DNA of 64,000 nucleotides from Mercurialis annua. Its lineage: Eukaryota; Streptophyta; Magnoliopsida; Malpighiales; Euphorbiaceae. The stretch spans positions 71,823,665-71,887,664 of the forward strand of contig NC_065570.1 of the NCBI RefSeq assembly GCF_937616625.2, in the 5' to 3' direction. Shown here piece by piece: positions 35,894 to 48,394 of this stretch; positions within the stretch are counted from its first letter, which is position 1, and each line of letters opens with the position of its first letter. A program made the translations under genes and the position numbers. The notes beneath the pieces were generated by a model that made no database searches, was not told the DNA's origin, and saw only the letters and a program-made list of their open reading frames with translations.

Positions 35894-37434
35894 ATGAAAT
35901 AGCTGATTAAGTGAGTAGCAGCTAAGGGGTATTAGTTGGTAATTAGGTGAAAATACATTGTTAATTTACTGATCAATTAACATTTGGGTATCATTTCTAT
36001 TTGTTTTCTCAAATAAATGCATATGTTATTATTATGTTAATTAATTCTATGCCCGTGCAATTTAACGAATCCAATTAATATTGTTTTATTATATTCTACT
36101 ATAATTGATTTTTCTATTACACTGGTTTTATTTAAATTTAAAAAAATAGATTGAGTTTTGAATTTTTCTATTATAAAAAAATAATATCTTTTTATATATT
36201 ATTCATAAAATTAGTTTGATAAAATCTGATACAAAAATCAAATTTAATAATTTGTAATTTATAAAAATCAAATACTATATGTTAAATTGATGATTAATTA
36301 ATAATTGGAGGAAGAAGCAGCCTTCGCCTTAGATGCTTCCATAATGATCTGTCCAAAGTGGTAATTCATGTGGTAATTCATGAGATGCTTCGATAATGAT
36401 AATTTTTTTTAAAATGATAATTTTTCTAATAGAAAAGAATAAAGTATTTTAAAAATTAGTATAACATTTATAATAAATTTTTTTTATACAAATTAAAATT
36501 AATGAGAATGCTTAAATAATAATAATTATAATTAAAAGGTGAAAATATTTAATAAGTGGTTAAATACATCAAAAGTCTATGATAATGTTCTCTTAATAAT
36601 AATACTTTTACGATAGATAAATTAAAAATTAAAACTAAATAAGTATTTATAGAAAATATATATAAATTCATGAGAATGTAACTTAATTATAAAAATAAAT
36701 ATGTTTTAAAATATTATAATTTTATTAAGATACATTATATATATAAAAATTAAATAAATTATTTATTCAAACTGAAAATTCATAAAAATATTATATTAAT
36801 TATAATTTTATAATAAAAAATTGAAGAACACAAATAAAAACAAGATATTTTATAAAAATTGAGAACCCATAAAAATCAAAAAATTATTAACTGAGTAATA
36901 ATCTGAATCATAAAAATAAAATAATTTGGATTTTTTTTAAATTAAAGTTTTTTTGAATAATTTATATAAATTAAAGTTTTCTAAAAATAAATTAATTTTA
37001 TATTAAAAAAATTACTAATAAATTTTTATAATAAAGATTAAAAATCTGAATTTAAGGACTAACTTATTTTAATAATTTTTTCTATAATGAGATAGAATAA
37101 AAAGATTGTATAATATAAAGAGAGAGAGAGAGAGAGATTAACATCTAAAATTTAAAATTTAAATATGTGTAGTATTACTATATGATGAGATTGAGAATTT
37201 AATTGACAGTTCTATAATACTAATATGTAGTTGTTGTTTGATCAATAAGATTAATATTTTGTTTCGAAACACTTGAAGACTCAAAAATGAAATTATAATA
37301 ACTAGAAAATGATTTTTTTATTATTACACATATGTTAGAAAGGTAAAAAAATGCATTATTGAAGGCATGAATGTCAAATTGATTAAGTTTTGTATAGTAG
37401 TATATTAATGTCCTTCCATCATCGTCTAATCACA
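35894..37434. other. AT-rich intergenic DNA with a GA microsatellite
   Basis: Extremely AT-rich. A (GA)n run lies at 37119-37137. No gene seen. Confidence 0.5.
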
Positions 37435-37640
37435 TTTTTTTTTGACAATCGAATAATCTTTCATTAATAATAAAGAGCAGTTACAGGTGTAAGAATTCAG
37501 AAAGGGTACAACCGTTTCCAATGACCTGACATGGAACAAGATATAAATCTTGATTCGCAGATCGCCTTACAAAACAAAATCAAAATTACATAACCGCTCT
37601 AACACAATAAGATCCAATCCTTTTCTGTCTAACAAAAGAC
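37435..37640 (-). mobile_element. Possible LINE 3' end with A-tail
   Basis: On the minus strand the sequence ends TTAATGAAAGATTATTCGAT-TGTC followed by a run of nine A, the usual ending of plant non-LTR retrotransposons. Upstream bases contain no intact frame. A similar T-run followed by TGA occurs near 46958 and 6690. Confidence 0.4.
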
Positions 37641-38934
37641 TCACAAACTCTTCATAAAAAACAACAAATCTTTCATATAGAAAGAACAACAAAACTTTCA
37701 AAATAGAAAGACAATCACTGTAAAATAATTATAAAAAAAACTAATATAACCTATAACGATTTCATCTTCAATCTTGAAAGGGCTTGATCCATCTCTGATT
37801 TTTTATTTGTATATCTATTGAAATTGATGCGCCTCGTCGATAGATTTACCAACCAAAATAAAAAAGATGAAAAGGATTCGGTCATTTATTTAATTCTAAA
37901 GTAATAAAAAAGAAATGGCTACCGCCAACGGCAAAAATAAACCATTGACGGCAGCCGAAGTGAAAAAAAAGGAAAAACGCTTGACGGCTAGGGTTTTCTA
38001 TTTGAGAGAGAGGGGAGAGTCTAATCACATCTTCATATAGTCAATGTTGCTAAAAAATTAATTTTTTATAATTTATTTTGTTGTCATGTAAATTAGGATA
38101 AAGATGGATAGAGATAAAAAAGAGTAGTTCCATTTTTTGCAATGATCTAGAGAAGTAGGTGAGCAGTGACATGACATAATATGTGATTGTACACTTAATT
38201 AAATAAATAGTAGAATAATATAATCATCAGTAACGTACAAAAATTATCAAACATGTTTTCAATTTTAAATTATAGTCAATTAAATATTTATTTAATCTTA
38301 TATAGATGATAAAAAGACAAATGTTTACTTGAGGCAGGAAAGGGATAAAAGAAAATGCATAGCTTGACAATTTTAAGAAGAAGAAACAAACTAAATACAA
38401 AATAAAAAAAAATGTTTGTGAATCTTGTGATGCAATCAAAATAATAGCTTGTGAATTTTTCAAAGTTCTATCTTAATTAATACTTACAAAGTTAACGCTA
38501 GGCAGTGCTGATGAAGCAAGAAGCGTGGTCAAGAAGAAACAGTTATTTGATTTAGAGTTTGACATTTTGTACTAAATTGAAGTTCTAGGGAAATTTAGAA
38601 TTAATCAGATTTTGCTTAAACTTTCATTAAGGGTTCATACTGTACAATTTACGATGCTACAAACCAAACTTAAATTGATTTTTTTTTAAGTTAGACTTAA
38701 AAAGATTTTGGTTATAGCCACCGTAAGATAAGTATTGAATTTATCACAATAACGAGAAATTAAACGTGGTAATTATTTACAACTTGACCTGCCTCTGCTT
38801 CAATACAGGACTAGAAATGTGAAAAGTATGGAAGACGAAACGTGTGAAGTCGGGTTACTTTGACACCTAATTAACCATTACACTTTGAAAATGTTAAATG
38901 TTAAAGTTTCTTACCTTTCTAATCTACTCAACAA

Positions 38935-38955
38935 ATATATATATATATATATATA
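38935..38955. repeat. (AT)n microsatellite
   Basis: About ten AT dinucleotides in a row, directly beside the MITE that starts at 38958. Confidence 0.9.
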
Positions 38956-38957
38956 AG

Positions 38958-39349
38958 GCCTAATTATTTAAAAAACCCTCACCTTAAACATTTTTTCATT
39001 TATACCTTGACCTAGGAAAAAATTCATTTGTACCCTTTTTTTGATTTTTCATTTTCAATTGTACCCCAAAATTTTATTTTTTGACAAAATAATTAATTAA
39101 AGGATGAAAACATTAAAAATAATTAAATAGAAGGGTTATATCATCTTTTTTCTATTTGAAAAAAATACAAATAAGTTAAAAAATGAAGGATTATTTTAAG
39201 CTTTTTTCTAAATAAAAATAGTTCAATTTAGTGCTTTAGGGTAAAGTTGAAAACGAAAAATCAAAAAAAGGATACAAATGAACTTTTTCCTAGATCATGG
39301 TATAAACAAAAAAATATTATAAGGTGGAGGTTTTTTTAAGTAATTAGGC
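38958..39349. mobile_element. Foldback MITE, GCCTAATTA termini (copy 1)
   Basis: Inverted repeats of about 85 bases (GCCTAATTATTTAAAAAACC against GCCTAATTACTTAAAAAAAC, then TCATTTGTA in both arms). The same family occurs at 54774-55153. Confidence 0.78.
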
Positions 39350-39951
39350 TTATATTAAATACCAAGTTTCTATTTTCATATAAACCTCGCATGTTTTTCA
39401 CTTTTTTTTTTACTTTTATATAGACTATAAGACGACACATTTAAACATTCCATGTTCACACTAATTTCTATAGGAGGTAAATTTTAGTTTTAAGTTTTAA
39501 ACGACTGTTTACATATATATGGTTTGAATCCACAACCTCATATAAGTCAGGAGAGCGCTTTACCAACTCACTTACATCTCAATTTTTTTCACTTTTTCTT
39601 TTAATACTAATACGATAGCCATAATTTTTTTTATGTAAATCAAGTACATGGAAGATGTGCCAACAATAAAAGAGTTTATTCGAGGTCTTGAACTTGTGAC
39701 TCAAGTTTGTTTGATCATTTAAAGATAATACTTCCAGATTAATTAAGATATAATTATACAATATGAACAAATTAAAAAACCGGAATGATCCAGTTTTATC
39801 CTTAATTAATTTAAAAATAAAAAATATTATCTTTAATTGACCCAAAAATAGAGTATATTATTCAGTTTATCAAAATAGTTGAAAAAGTTATTTGACCTCA
39901 AGTAGTTCAGGGATTAGAATGATTCTTTACTCAAATATATAAAGCCTTAAT

Positions 39952-40435
39952 GCCTTAAAAAAACACAACCTTGCCCCTTTTCAATCCTACCCTAACATTG
40001 AGAACTGATCAATTTTACCATATTTCGCATTTTCTCGTTTCAACTGAACCCCAATTTTTCAATTTTTGATAATCCTTTTTACATAAAGAATGAAATCATT
40101 TAATTTAATAAGTCTAAAAATAAAATTAGAGTCATTTTCATTTAAAAAGTACAAATAAGTCTTTTATTTTTAAAAAACTAACAAAAAACCATAATCAAAT
40201 TAAAATTGTTTTAATTTTTTTATTAATTTAACTAAATCTAAATTTTAAACATAAACAATTAATATATGCTAGACATGGACAACGTTCCTAATTTTTTTTA
40301 AAATGAAAAAGACAAAATTTAATATTTCAGAATAGAATTGAAACATAAAAAGGCAAAACAGGGTAAAATTGATGATTTTGTAACGTCGAGCTAAGATTAA
40401 AAAGGAGTTAAAAAGCCGGAGTTTGTTTTTTAGGC
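39952..40435. mobile_element. Foldback MITE related to the 16-kb element
   Basis: Inverted repeats of about 110 bases: GCCTTAAAAAAACACAACC at left, and GCCTAAAAAACAAACTCC as the reverse complement of the right end, each followed by CAATTTTACC. The arms share CCTAACATTG and CGACGTT motifs with the element at 16060-16437, so the two probably belong to one superfamily. Confidence 0.7.
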
Positions 40436-41426
40436 CAAATATAAAATGCCCCTAAGTTTCTTACATGACTATGTTCAAACCTATAAAAGAAGATGAATTG
40501 ACTTGCCCTAATTTATTTTCTGCTTCAGAACTTTTTTTTAGTTTTCATGTTTCTTTGGAAATTTGGTCGATTTGAAAAAAGGAATTTCTAAGAAAACATA
40601 TCCACGCGCTTTGATTATTATACACAATTGAACCTTGATGCACACACGTTATACGCCCAGTGTCAATTGGAATTTTGAACCCGCAAATATCAAAGCAGAT
40701 TCAGCTGATAACTTTGATTAGTAATCCTGAATTTGTAATTGTTAGACTTTATGTAATGAAATTTGAAAATATGTTTGCATAATCACCCTTTCTAATTTCA
40801 AAATTCAAAAACCATTTCATTTATAATTATATTTTCCGAATAAGTCCTTCGAATATTCCGAGAATAATTTACATCAATCACTTCATTAGAGAAGACAAAT
40901 ATTGTTTAAATCACACCATAACTGACCTTTGCCTATCTGATGAAATTATAATGCTTACTTTGAGAAACACTGGCAATGGTTTGGCTGTACGTAGGCAATT
41001 TCTTTTCAATGGATTATTTGACAATGATCCACTAATAGAAACCAGATTGCAGTCGTTTTAGGGCATTTAAAACATGGCATTGAAAAACAAGAACGGAAAA
41101 AAAATCAATATAGAAGGCTCTAAAGCTAGTTTTCAAACAAGTAAACTTACCTTGACGACAGAATCTGAGTTTACAAACCTACAAAAAGGTGAAATTTCTG
41201 CTTCTAGTTTACACAAATTCCTCGAGACGGTATTTGGTGGAGGGAAGAAAAACTAACACTCCTTTTGATAACTATACTATGTGACACAGAAACTCCTGCA
41301 TCAAAAGTCCGAAAAGTTGAAGACTGACAAGCTCGATATGGCTATGCATTCTGATGTAAGCACAAGAAAGATCACAATGGAGCAAAATGTAAAATATAGG
41401 CACAGTAGTAGCTCACCTAATTAGGT
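40436..41426. other. Spacer downstream of QQT1
   Basis: AT-rich sequence including the QQT1 3' untranslated region. An unsupported 60-codon frame at 41074-41256 is the only frame of any length. Confidence 0.4.
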
Positions 41427-44351
41427 TTATGAATTCTCGTGATCAAAATTTTCATCATCTTTCATATACTTCTCTTGGACTGCAGCAACTGTAAACTGCT
41501 TAGTTAAGGGAAATCTCATCATTCTACACCTTCAACTTATTAGCTGATGAATTCCAGAGATCTCAGTAGCACATCATACATGTCAAAATTTTCTAACAGA
41601 ATATAAAATATGTGAGCCTAAGTATAATGATTATGAGAACATCTTATGCAATTTCTAAAAAGAAAGAAGGTAAGAAACTGCATTTAATGTAAATGTCATC
41701 AAAATTCCAAAATCCATTCAGGAGTAGTAATGAAGAGAAATTACTAAAGCACAAAAAGGATATCTGTAATAATCCCAATCAGCAGGGCGGACAGCAATCT
41801 TGCTGAATTCAGCCGCACTGGCATCCACACCAGCAAATACATACCCATTGGTCTTGTCTATCAACTTCACGAGATTTCCTACACTTTCTTTATCCTGAAA
41901 AGTGAAATTTTACTGTGGGCACCATCTAGAATAATCTAGTATGCCTGAAAAAAGCAGTAGATATAAATTGGCATGCCTGGATATCTAAAGTCGTAAAATC
42001 AACAAGACTGAAATCTTCTATCACCTCACACAGCTCCTTCGTAAGCTTTCTACAACAAAAATTACAGCACCTTATTTGTATAATTCCAAAAATCAGCAGT
42101 CAAATATTTTCCACCTCTGAAACAATATCTAAGAAAGAAAAGACTATATTATTTGCAAAAACAGAAGCAATAAATTTTTTATCATCATCAACAAGATTCT
42201 CCTTACAAACTGATGCATCACTGGATTACAAAATATGAAGAAGTTGAAACTTTTAACATCCAGATATAGATTCATAATTAGACAAATCAAGTCCAAGGTA
42301 AGATATAATACACCTGAACTTAGAATGCAAAATGGGGCCTATTGAGTGACATAGGTAAATAAACTATGGGCACTTCGGAGTGCACACGCCTAACTAAAAT
42401 AGGAAGCCAGTTAGAATCTCAGTACCCCAAATCGGCATTGGCAGCATACAACAGTGAAACCCTGCTGACAATGCAGCAGAGACTCTAAATTGTCGCCTGA
42501 GCTAAAGGAATCACCAACATGAAGTTCATATTTCAGTAAGTATAATATAATGACAGCGCATATCTTAATAATTGTCCAAAGCTATTCAAGAAAGTCGATA
42601 CCTTCAACCTTACAAAGATCATAATGTACTGCGGCTAAGACGCAAATGCAACTTCCCTAGGTCTTGCAACCCCCAATCCAGAGTGTCATTTATTAGATAT
42701 CTATTTTATTTTAGTTCAAGATTACTTCTCTTTAGGGATGCTATGCCTTGGGAAGGCATCCCAGAAGCATGGTTAACATATAAATAAACACCCACAGTAC
42801 AGGCACAATGAATAGAATCCGACTAGCTGAATTAAAGTTATAAATTTAAAATAAAGACCTGTACTTAGCAGAACGAGGATCCTGATCAAGTTGGTGCTGC
42901 AAATATGATAAGTCTTGTACATCAGTATAGAAATCAAGATTAAAAGCTGCAAAAACATAAAAATACATACATATTTAGCAGGGTAAGTATCCCTCAAAAT
43001 TTTCAACTAAATTTCATAGCCCATACCTCATACCAAATATAAGAGAAACAAAAAAGAAAAGAAAAGAAGTCCCACCCAATTTTCCGTAGTTCTCAATTAG
43101 ATCAATCTTAGACAAAACATTGATGTGCGGGAGTTCCATATGAAGCATAGTTGATAACGAGAGAATCAATGCACTGATATAGTTCCCAGGATCACTGCAT
43201 AGATGGGCATCAACTAAATGCACAGCAGTCAACTGCATGATATAAAGGATCCAATGATGTTATCAGCAACAAAATCAAGAAACAAAAAGCTGGAGTCTCT
43301 GCAGAGGAAAGCTTTCAGTGTAACAGATGTAGTAGTCATACCCTAAGGTTCAACTTCTTAATGAGTTCCATTATAACATTTTTGGCATTCGAGTGAAGGA
43401 AAAATAATTCCACTTGTCCAGGAAAATCGAAAAGAAGGTAGTGATCTGCAAAATAGTACAAAGTAATTACACATAGTAAACACTATCTACTTCAGCTAAT
43501 CATATTGAATAATACATCGAGCCACAGAGATGGAAAGACAGAGTGTTCTCAAGTCTAAAATGTAAGAGTTCCATTCAATTCATGTCTATTTAGTAATTCT
43601 AATGTTTGGGAAGATTATAAGTTTATAGCTTTCAACTTAAAAAAAAAGGCAAAGGCTTCTGAAGGGATTTTGCAAATCATGTTCCAATTGAGATGATTTT
43701 GCAGGAATTCAGTTGATCTTAAACATCATAATTTTCAGCAAACATAGTGTCATATATAGAATGTAGAAATGAAATTTACAAGGAATACAATGAAGGGCTT
43801 AAATTACTAACCTTTTAGCAAAGGTTTCAATTTAGATTGCAACCAGTCAATGTTCTTCTCTAAGTAATCCATGCAATAAACAAGACCTAGACAAACACAG
43901 CAAAATCAAAAAAAAAAAGAACACATTGATTATAAAATCAAAGAACAGCAAAAAAAAAAACTGACCCCCATTAGGACCAAGCGAATGCTCCGCCATAACA
44001 TCGCTTAATTTAATAAGTTCCTCGATATTCACAGCACAGTCATACCTATAATTTCACGATTCAAAACAAAAGAAAAACTTCAAAATTAGATTTAGCACAA
44101 GTAAAACAGATTGTAAGAATTGTAAGAAGAATACGGTAAAGAGTCATTTGCAGGATCCAAATTGATGACGGCGACCTTCCTGCATCAAACTGAAAAATAT
44201 TAAACAGAGAAACCACGAGACAAATTGGAAATTTGAAGTGAAAATTTTGTTAGTGCGACCTGCCGATGAGACTGAGAAACTGAGACATGCCGTTGCAGTA
44301 AGTGGTTTTGCCTGAGCCAGGTGGACCTATCACTACTTGCCCAAACACCAT
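41427..44351 (-). CDS. QQT1: GPN-loop GTPase 2 (QQT1), 10 exons
   Basis: Exons 44351-44260, 44179-44135, 44045-43966, 43886-43812, 43445-43342, 43232-43076, 42946-42859, 42049-41977, 41894-41764 and 41490-41427 join in phase to 302 aa, the size of Arabidopsis QQT1 (about 300 aa). GPN-loop GTPases help assemble and import RNA polymerase II and are essential for embryo division. Seen: a P-loop GPPGSGKT at 9-16, the family-defining Gly-Pro-Asn at 69-71, DFPGQVE (G3), LSKIDL (G4-like), and a conserved C-terminal [20 protein letters not shown]. Intron 8 has a GC donor. Intron 9 is read as an AT-AC U12-type intron; without it the protein would lose the conserved [10 protein letters not shown] end. 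Confidence 0.92.
41491..41763 (-). other. U12-type AT-AC intron 9 of QQT1
   Basis: On the minus strand the donor reads ATATCCTTTTTG directly after exon ...TATTACAG, matching the U12 donor consensus ATATCCTT. The intron ends in AC (CAGTTTAC). CCTTAAC, the U12 branch motif, has its branch adenosine at 41504, 13 nt before the acceptor boundary. The junction gives Arg-Val-Ala-Ala-Val in frame. Confidence 0.9.
41895..41976 (-). other. GC-AG intron 8 of QQT1
   Basis: The exon ends ATCCAG and the 82-nt intron begins GCATGC; the acceptor is TTTCAG. The junction gives the conserved [12 protein letters not shown]. No usable GT lies nearby. Confidence 0.85.
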
Positions 44352-44481
44352 TTTGTTTATGTTCTTGTGAAAAGGTTTTTGTGTTCAGAGGTTTTACCTA
44401 AAAGCGCGCAGTTTAGAAATCTAAATTGCAGTGATACTGCTGCAACAAAAGGATTGGAATGCGAAAAAAAAATATAATGAC

Positions 44482-44486
44482 AAAAA
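44482..44486 (-). terminator. RNA polymerase III terminator of tRNA-Pro
   Basis: A run of five T on the minus strand begins two bases after the tRNA discriminator base. Confidence 0.75.
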
Positions 44487-44487
44487 T

Positions 44488-44559
44488 GGGGCGTTCCGAG
44501 AATCGAACTCGGGACCTCTTGCACCCAAAGCAAGAATCATACCACTAGACCAAACGCCC
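44488..44559 (-). tRNA. tRNA-Pro (anticodon UGG)
   Basis: The 72-nt cloverleaf has acceptor arms GGGCGTT and AACGCCC, the anticodon stem CTTGC/GCAAG with loop TTTGGGT (anticodon TGG), and the T-arm CCGAG-TTCGATT-CTCGG. The A box (TGGTCTAGTGG) and B box (GTTCGATTC) are intact, there is no intron, and CCA is not encoded, all normal for a nuclear tRNA gene. It sits 136 bp upstream of the QQT1 start on the same strand. Confidence 0.97.
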
Positions 44560-45581
44560 TTCTGTCGATGTTGCATGCATAAAATTTTAAATTTACAAAA
44601 AACAATGAACTTATCATTTCAATCTCTTCAAATAAAGAATTTATTTTTTTAATACAGTTTCATTTGTTAATGAAAAGTCGATTATATGAGTCTTAATTGT
44701 AGCCACAAAATTGAACTAAATCTAAAAATAAAAATTGCCAAGTAACTGCAAATTTACATATTCAGATATTATAATAAAATATCATACATCTATAACAAAG
44801 AACATCATTCCAACTCTAAAATTTAAAATATAAATTAATCTTTGGATGAAAATGCAAACTTGTGACGGTTGATTTCTAGATAAAGCACCAGCGAGTGATT
44901 TTAAAGAGTACGAAACATTAAATTTTGAAATATTTTGCAGAGTTTTCTATTTGAAGCGGATATAAAATAAAATCATATAGAATAGATGAAATTAAAGACA
45001 ATAGAAAAATTACAATACCTAGCAATATAAGGAGCAGTTCTAGGAAGAGTTTATGAAGAATAGTTGTCCATCTTATAATTTTGAATCTTTTAAAAAATAT
45101 GAATATAGAAATGCAATAGTTTTTATATCGTAATATTTAAAATTTAAATTTGGTCAATTTTACTGATTTTACAAACTTTTTTTGTATAGTTTTGCCCATT
45201 TTATAAAATAATTTATGGATTGCAAAACTAGTAGGCACATGATTGCAGCAGTGAGGGGATATAATTAAACAAGGCTGTCTTGCATACCACATTGAATGAT
45301 GGAAAGGATGAAGAACCCAAAGCTCACGCACGGGGACTAGCATGATTCATGAATCATTAGTGCATGTGAGTGGCACTCAAATGCTTTTCTGGATTTGTAA
45401 GCTGTTCCAGGTTAGCTTTTGTACTAGGCCCATTGTTGGCCCTAGCCCACTTTACCTTGCCCATAAGCAACACCTTCACAACCTAAATTCGGGTAATGTG
45501 CAATGCAATTCTCTGATGTGGGTCATCTCTTGACCAATTCATTCATTGATTTCCAGCTCATCATCTTCCACTATGCATATG
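44560..45581. other. AT-rich intergenic DNA
   Basis: No gene recognised; short open frames around 45137-45533 have no family features. Confidence 0.5.
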
Positions 45582-45589
45582 CTTAGGAA

Positions 45590-46320
45590 CAGTGGCGAAT
45601 ACAGACTTTTATTTCAGGGACGTTCAAATTAAAAATAAAAATTAAATAGTAACATTTTTAAATAAAACTTATAAGCTAATAATATTGTTTTTGTGAAAAA
45701 ATATTTATTTTGATCTTTCATTTTCTAAAAATGTTGTATAATAACTTCATAAAAATCAAATTCTTTTCGGTGTCGTAATTCGAACCAAATCTTTTAAAAA
45801 TATTAATCTCAGTCAATTTAATATTTTTAACTTTTAATTATTGTCATTTATTCAATTTAATGACATATTCGTCCATTCCATAAAAATTAATAATTTATAA
45901 TTTTTTCATTCAGTTTTAACCAAACCATTTTTTTATGAATAACCAAACCAAATTTTAATTGATGTTTTTTTAAAAAAAATGAATAATTAGTAAAAATTTA
46001 AATATACTTATTGAAAATAGATTAAAATTAATGATTTTCTAAAATTTGTGTAGAGTCGAGCTCACTCAAAATGATGTGGCTCTTTTATTTGATTAAGCTT
46101 TGATATTATTTACTTAAATATAACTTAAATTAAGATTAAATTATTTTTTAACATTATTCTTATCCATAATTCCACTAAGGATGTAATAACAAACAACTTT
46201 CAAACACTGCTCCATACCAAAATCTATTGGTATAAGATCACTTTTTTTTACCGATAATTAATTTTTTTTAATTGTCTGGGGCCCAGTGAACCCCTTGGAC
46301 TCTAGGTAGATCCGTCACTG
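45590..46320. mobile_element. Non-autonomous hAT-like element (CAGTGRCGRAT ends)
   Basis: The left end CAGTGGCGAAT and the reverse complement of the right end CAGTGACGGAT form terminal inverted repeats. Flanking 8-mers CTTAGGAA (45582-45589) and CTTAGGGG (46321-46328) share their first six bases, as expected for an aged hAT target duplication. No transposase frame. Confidence 0.65.
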
Positions 46321-48394
46321 CTTAGGGGTGTAAACGAATCGAGCCGTTTGCGAGCAGTTCGGTGTTCGGTCGATAAGAGCTCGGTTCATGTTTATTGGTA
46401 CATAAACGAACTGAACTCGAATTTGATTTTATGTTCGTTCATATAAATAAGCCGAACATAAACATGATATTTTTAAAAAAAAGATTAAAATTGCAATAGC
46501 TCTTTGATTATTAACTTTAAGTCACCTATTACCCGACAAACGAAAAGTTTGTAATGTTAAATCGTCAATGGAGTTCATCTAATACGAATAATAGTTTATG
46601 ATGAATGAGAACTGTGCCGACATAATAATGCAACTATAGGAGGCACATGAAGTTATATGCAAGCAAAGCAAAACTAACGAGTGATTAAACTTACTATGGG
46701 GCCTCATTGAAGACCTACAAAAGGATGACTTTTCTTCTTACAGCAGTTACCCATTGGTTATTTTCATCCTCATCATTCTTAAGAAAATCTTGATCAGCTA
46801 ATTATAGTAGCGGAATTAGAATTTTTTTCCAGTCCGAATTAAATAACATGTAACAATTTAGTTCATTACCACTTCTGGATAGCCCGAGCTGGACTCTATT
46901 TGGTCCTAACTTCTCGGCCTCATTTTCTTAAAAATTTCCAACGGTAGTTTAGATTTTTTTTTTTTGATGAATACGATAGTTCACATTTAAATAGCATTTT
47001 GACGTAATTAGAAAATTTAGTTAAGAAGGTGAGTTATAAGTCTATAAGGATAAAAAATTTGATTGTGATTTCTTTATATCAACCATGATAAAATATAGAA
47101 TTAAAACTTTAAAAAAAAATATACGTCTCGGCTAGTACGGGCGCACGGCTCCGCGGGTGGGTGGATCCACCACTGGAATAGTGCCCCTTGCACTTAACTT
47201 AATTGATGTAGGAGGACTAATTAGGCATAAAATGTTTCAGTTTAGTCCAAAATCTCCATAATCCTGAGAGAGTACTGGATAGGTCTTGTAATGGTCCCCT
47301 AAACCATTGTGGCTCAAATTTCAATGAATTTGACATTACAGATATTGGAAGAAAAAATAAGATGAAGAAGAGAAAGGGCCACCTATTAAATTAGCTACAT
47401 GGACACCCATGCGCAAGACGTGCCTCCCTGATTTGCATACACTAATCCCCTAATGCTATATGGTTCAACATTTTAATTTAATCTTAACTTGTTTAGTTTG
47501 TACTTTTCCTTAAAAAAACATTTTAATTTATACTTATTACTGTCAGCACCACCAAATTTTAGTTTCAATCTTTAGTTTGAGATCCTTCCAAATTAGCAGC
47601 AACTCAATGAAGTTGCTATCAGCGAGAAAGGCAGAAATTATATTTAAAGAAAATTAAAGTCAAGTTGTTATTCATCAAAAAAAAGAAAGTTAAGTTGTTA
47701 TGATAGATCCTTCAAAACAAAAAAGTTGTTACGATAGAGAATAAAATAATTTAATATGTATGTCAATTTTAATTTTTTGGTAGGATTAAATAACTTTATT
47801 ACGAAAAATTTAATGTTTTTGAAAGTTTATTTTTGGAGGGACTGAATTAAAAAGTTTGAATAATGTGAACTAAATGCCAAAGAGATTAGCTAATAGCTAA
47901 ACAATGATCAGTAATATGATCCCAACTTGCATTCTATTCCTTTTTTAATGATTTGAGCGACGTCCATGTGGTGGGTTAAAAAATGACGAATTTTCACATA
48001 GTTTATAATTAAAAATATGAATGTTAAAACTTGACAATATAGACACTAACTACCAATTTTTTAGAATCATTCAAAATATCAAATAATTTTCGATAAATAA
48101 AAATTGATATAAATGCCAGGACGATGTATATTATTGGCGTTTTTCCTTCATAAAATGGATTAGTATCCTGTTTTTTTTTTTAAATTAATAGTTAAAAAGC
48201 TCCATTTTTGGTGTCATTAGAAATAAGACGACAGGAAAAAATGCATAAAAAGATCTGAAAGACAGAGGAAGTTAGGTGTTCGAAAGTTAGAGAAAATGAT
48301 TACCAATTGCCACTAACTTCAATTATATCTCTCCTCTTATCTTCCCCTCTCATAAACTCCTTCTCTATACTGAAACTAAGCAGAAGCTGAAGCC
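46321..48394. other. Intergenic region upstream of WLIM1 with transposon scraps
   Basis: 46321-46470 resembles one end of a GGGGTGTAAACGA-type hAT MITE. Ends reminiscent of the 45590 element occur near 46807 (AGTAGCGGAAT) and 47175 (reverse CAGTGGTGGATCC) but lack a matching target duplication. A T-run near 46958 may be a LINE tail. The last few hundred bases are the WLIM1 promoter and leader, with pyrimidine-rich sequence at 48325-48375. Confidence 0.4.

Noticed and set aside
38935..40435. Possible CRISPR-like or clustered repeats
   Set aside because: The repeats are inverted arms of separate MITEs plus an AT microsatellite; there are no regularly spaced direct repeats, and this is a plant nuclear sequence.
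41074..41256. A 60-codon frame downstream of QQT1
   Set aside because: No recognisable domain, no flanking exons, and expected by chance in 6 kb of spacer.
46806..47178. A second CAGTGGCGGA-type element
   Set aside because: The ends match only loosely and the flanks show no 8-bp duplication, so I did not list it as a separate element.
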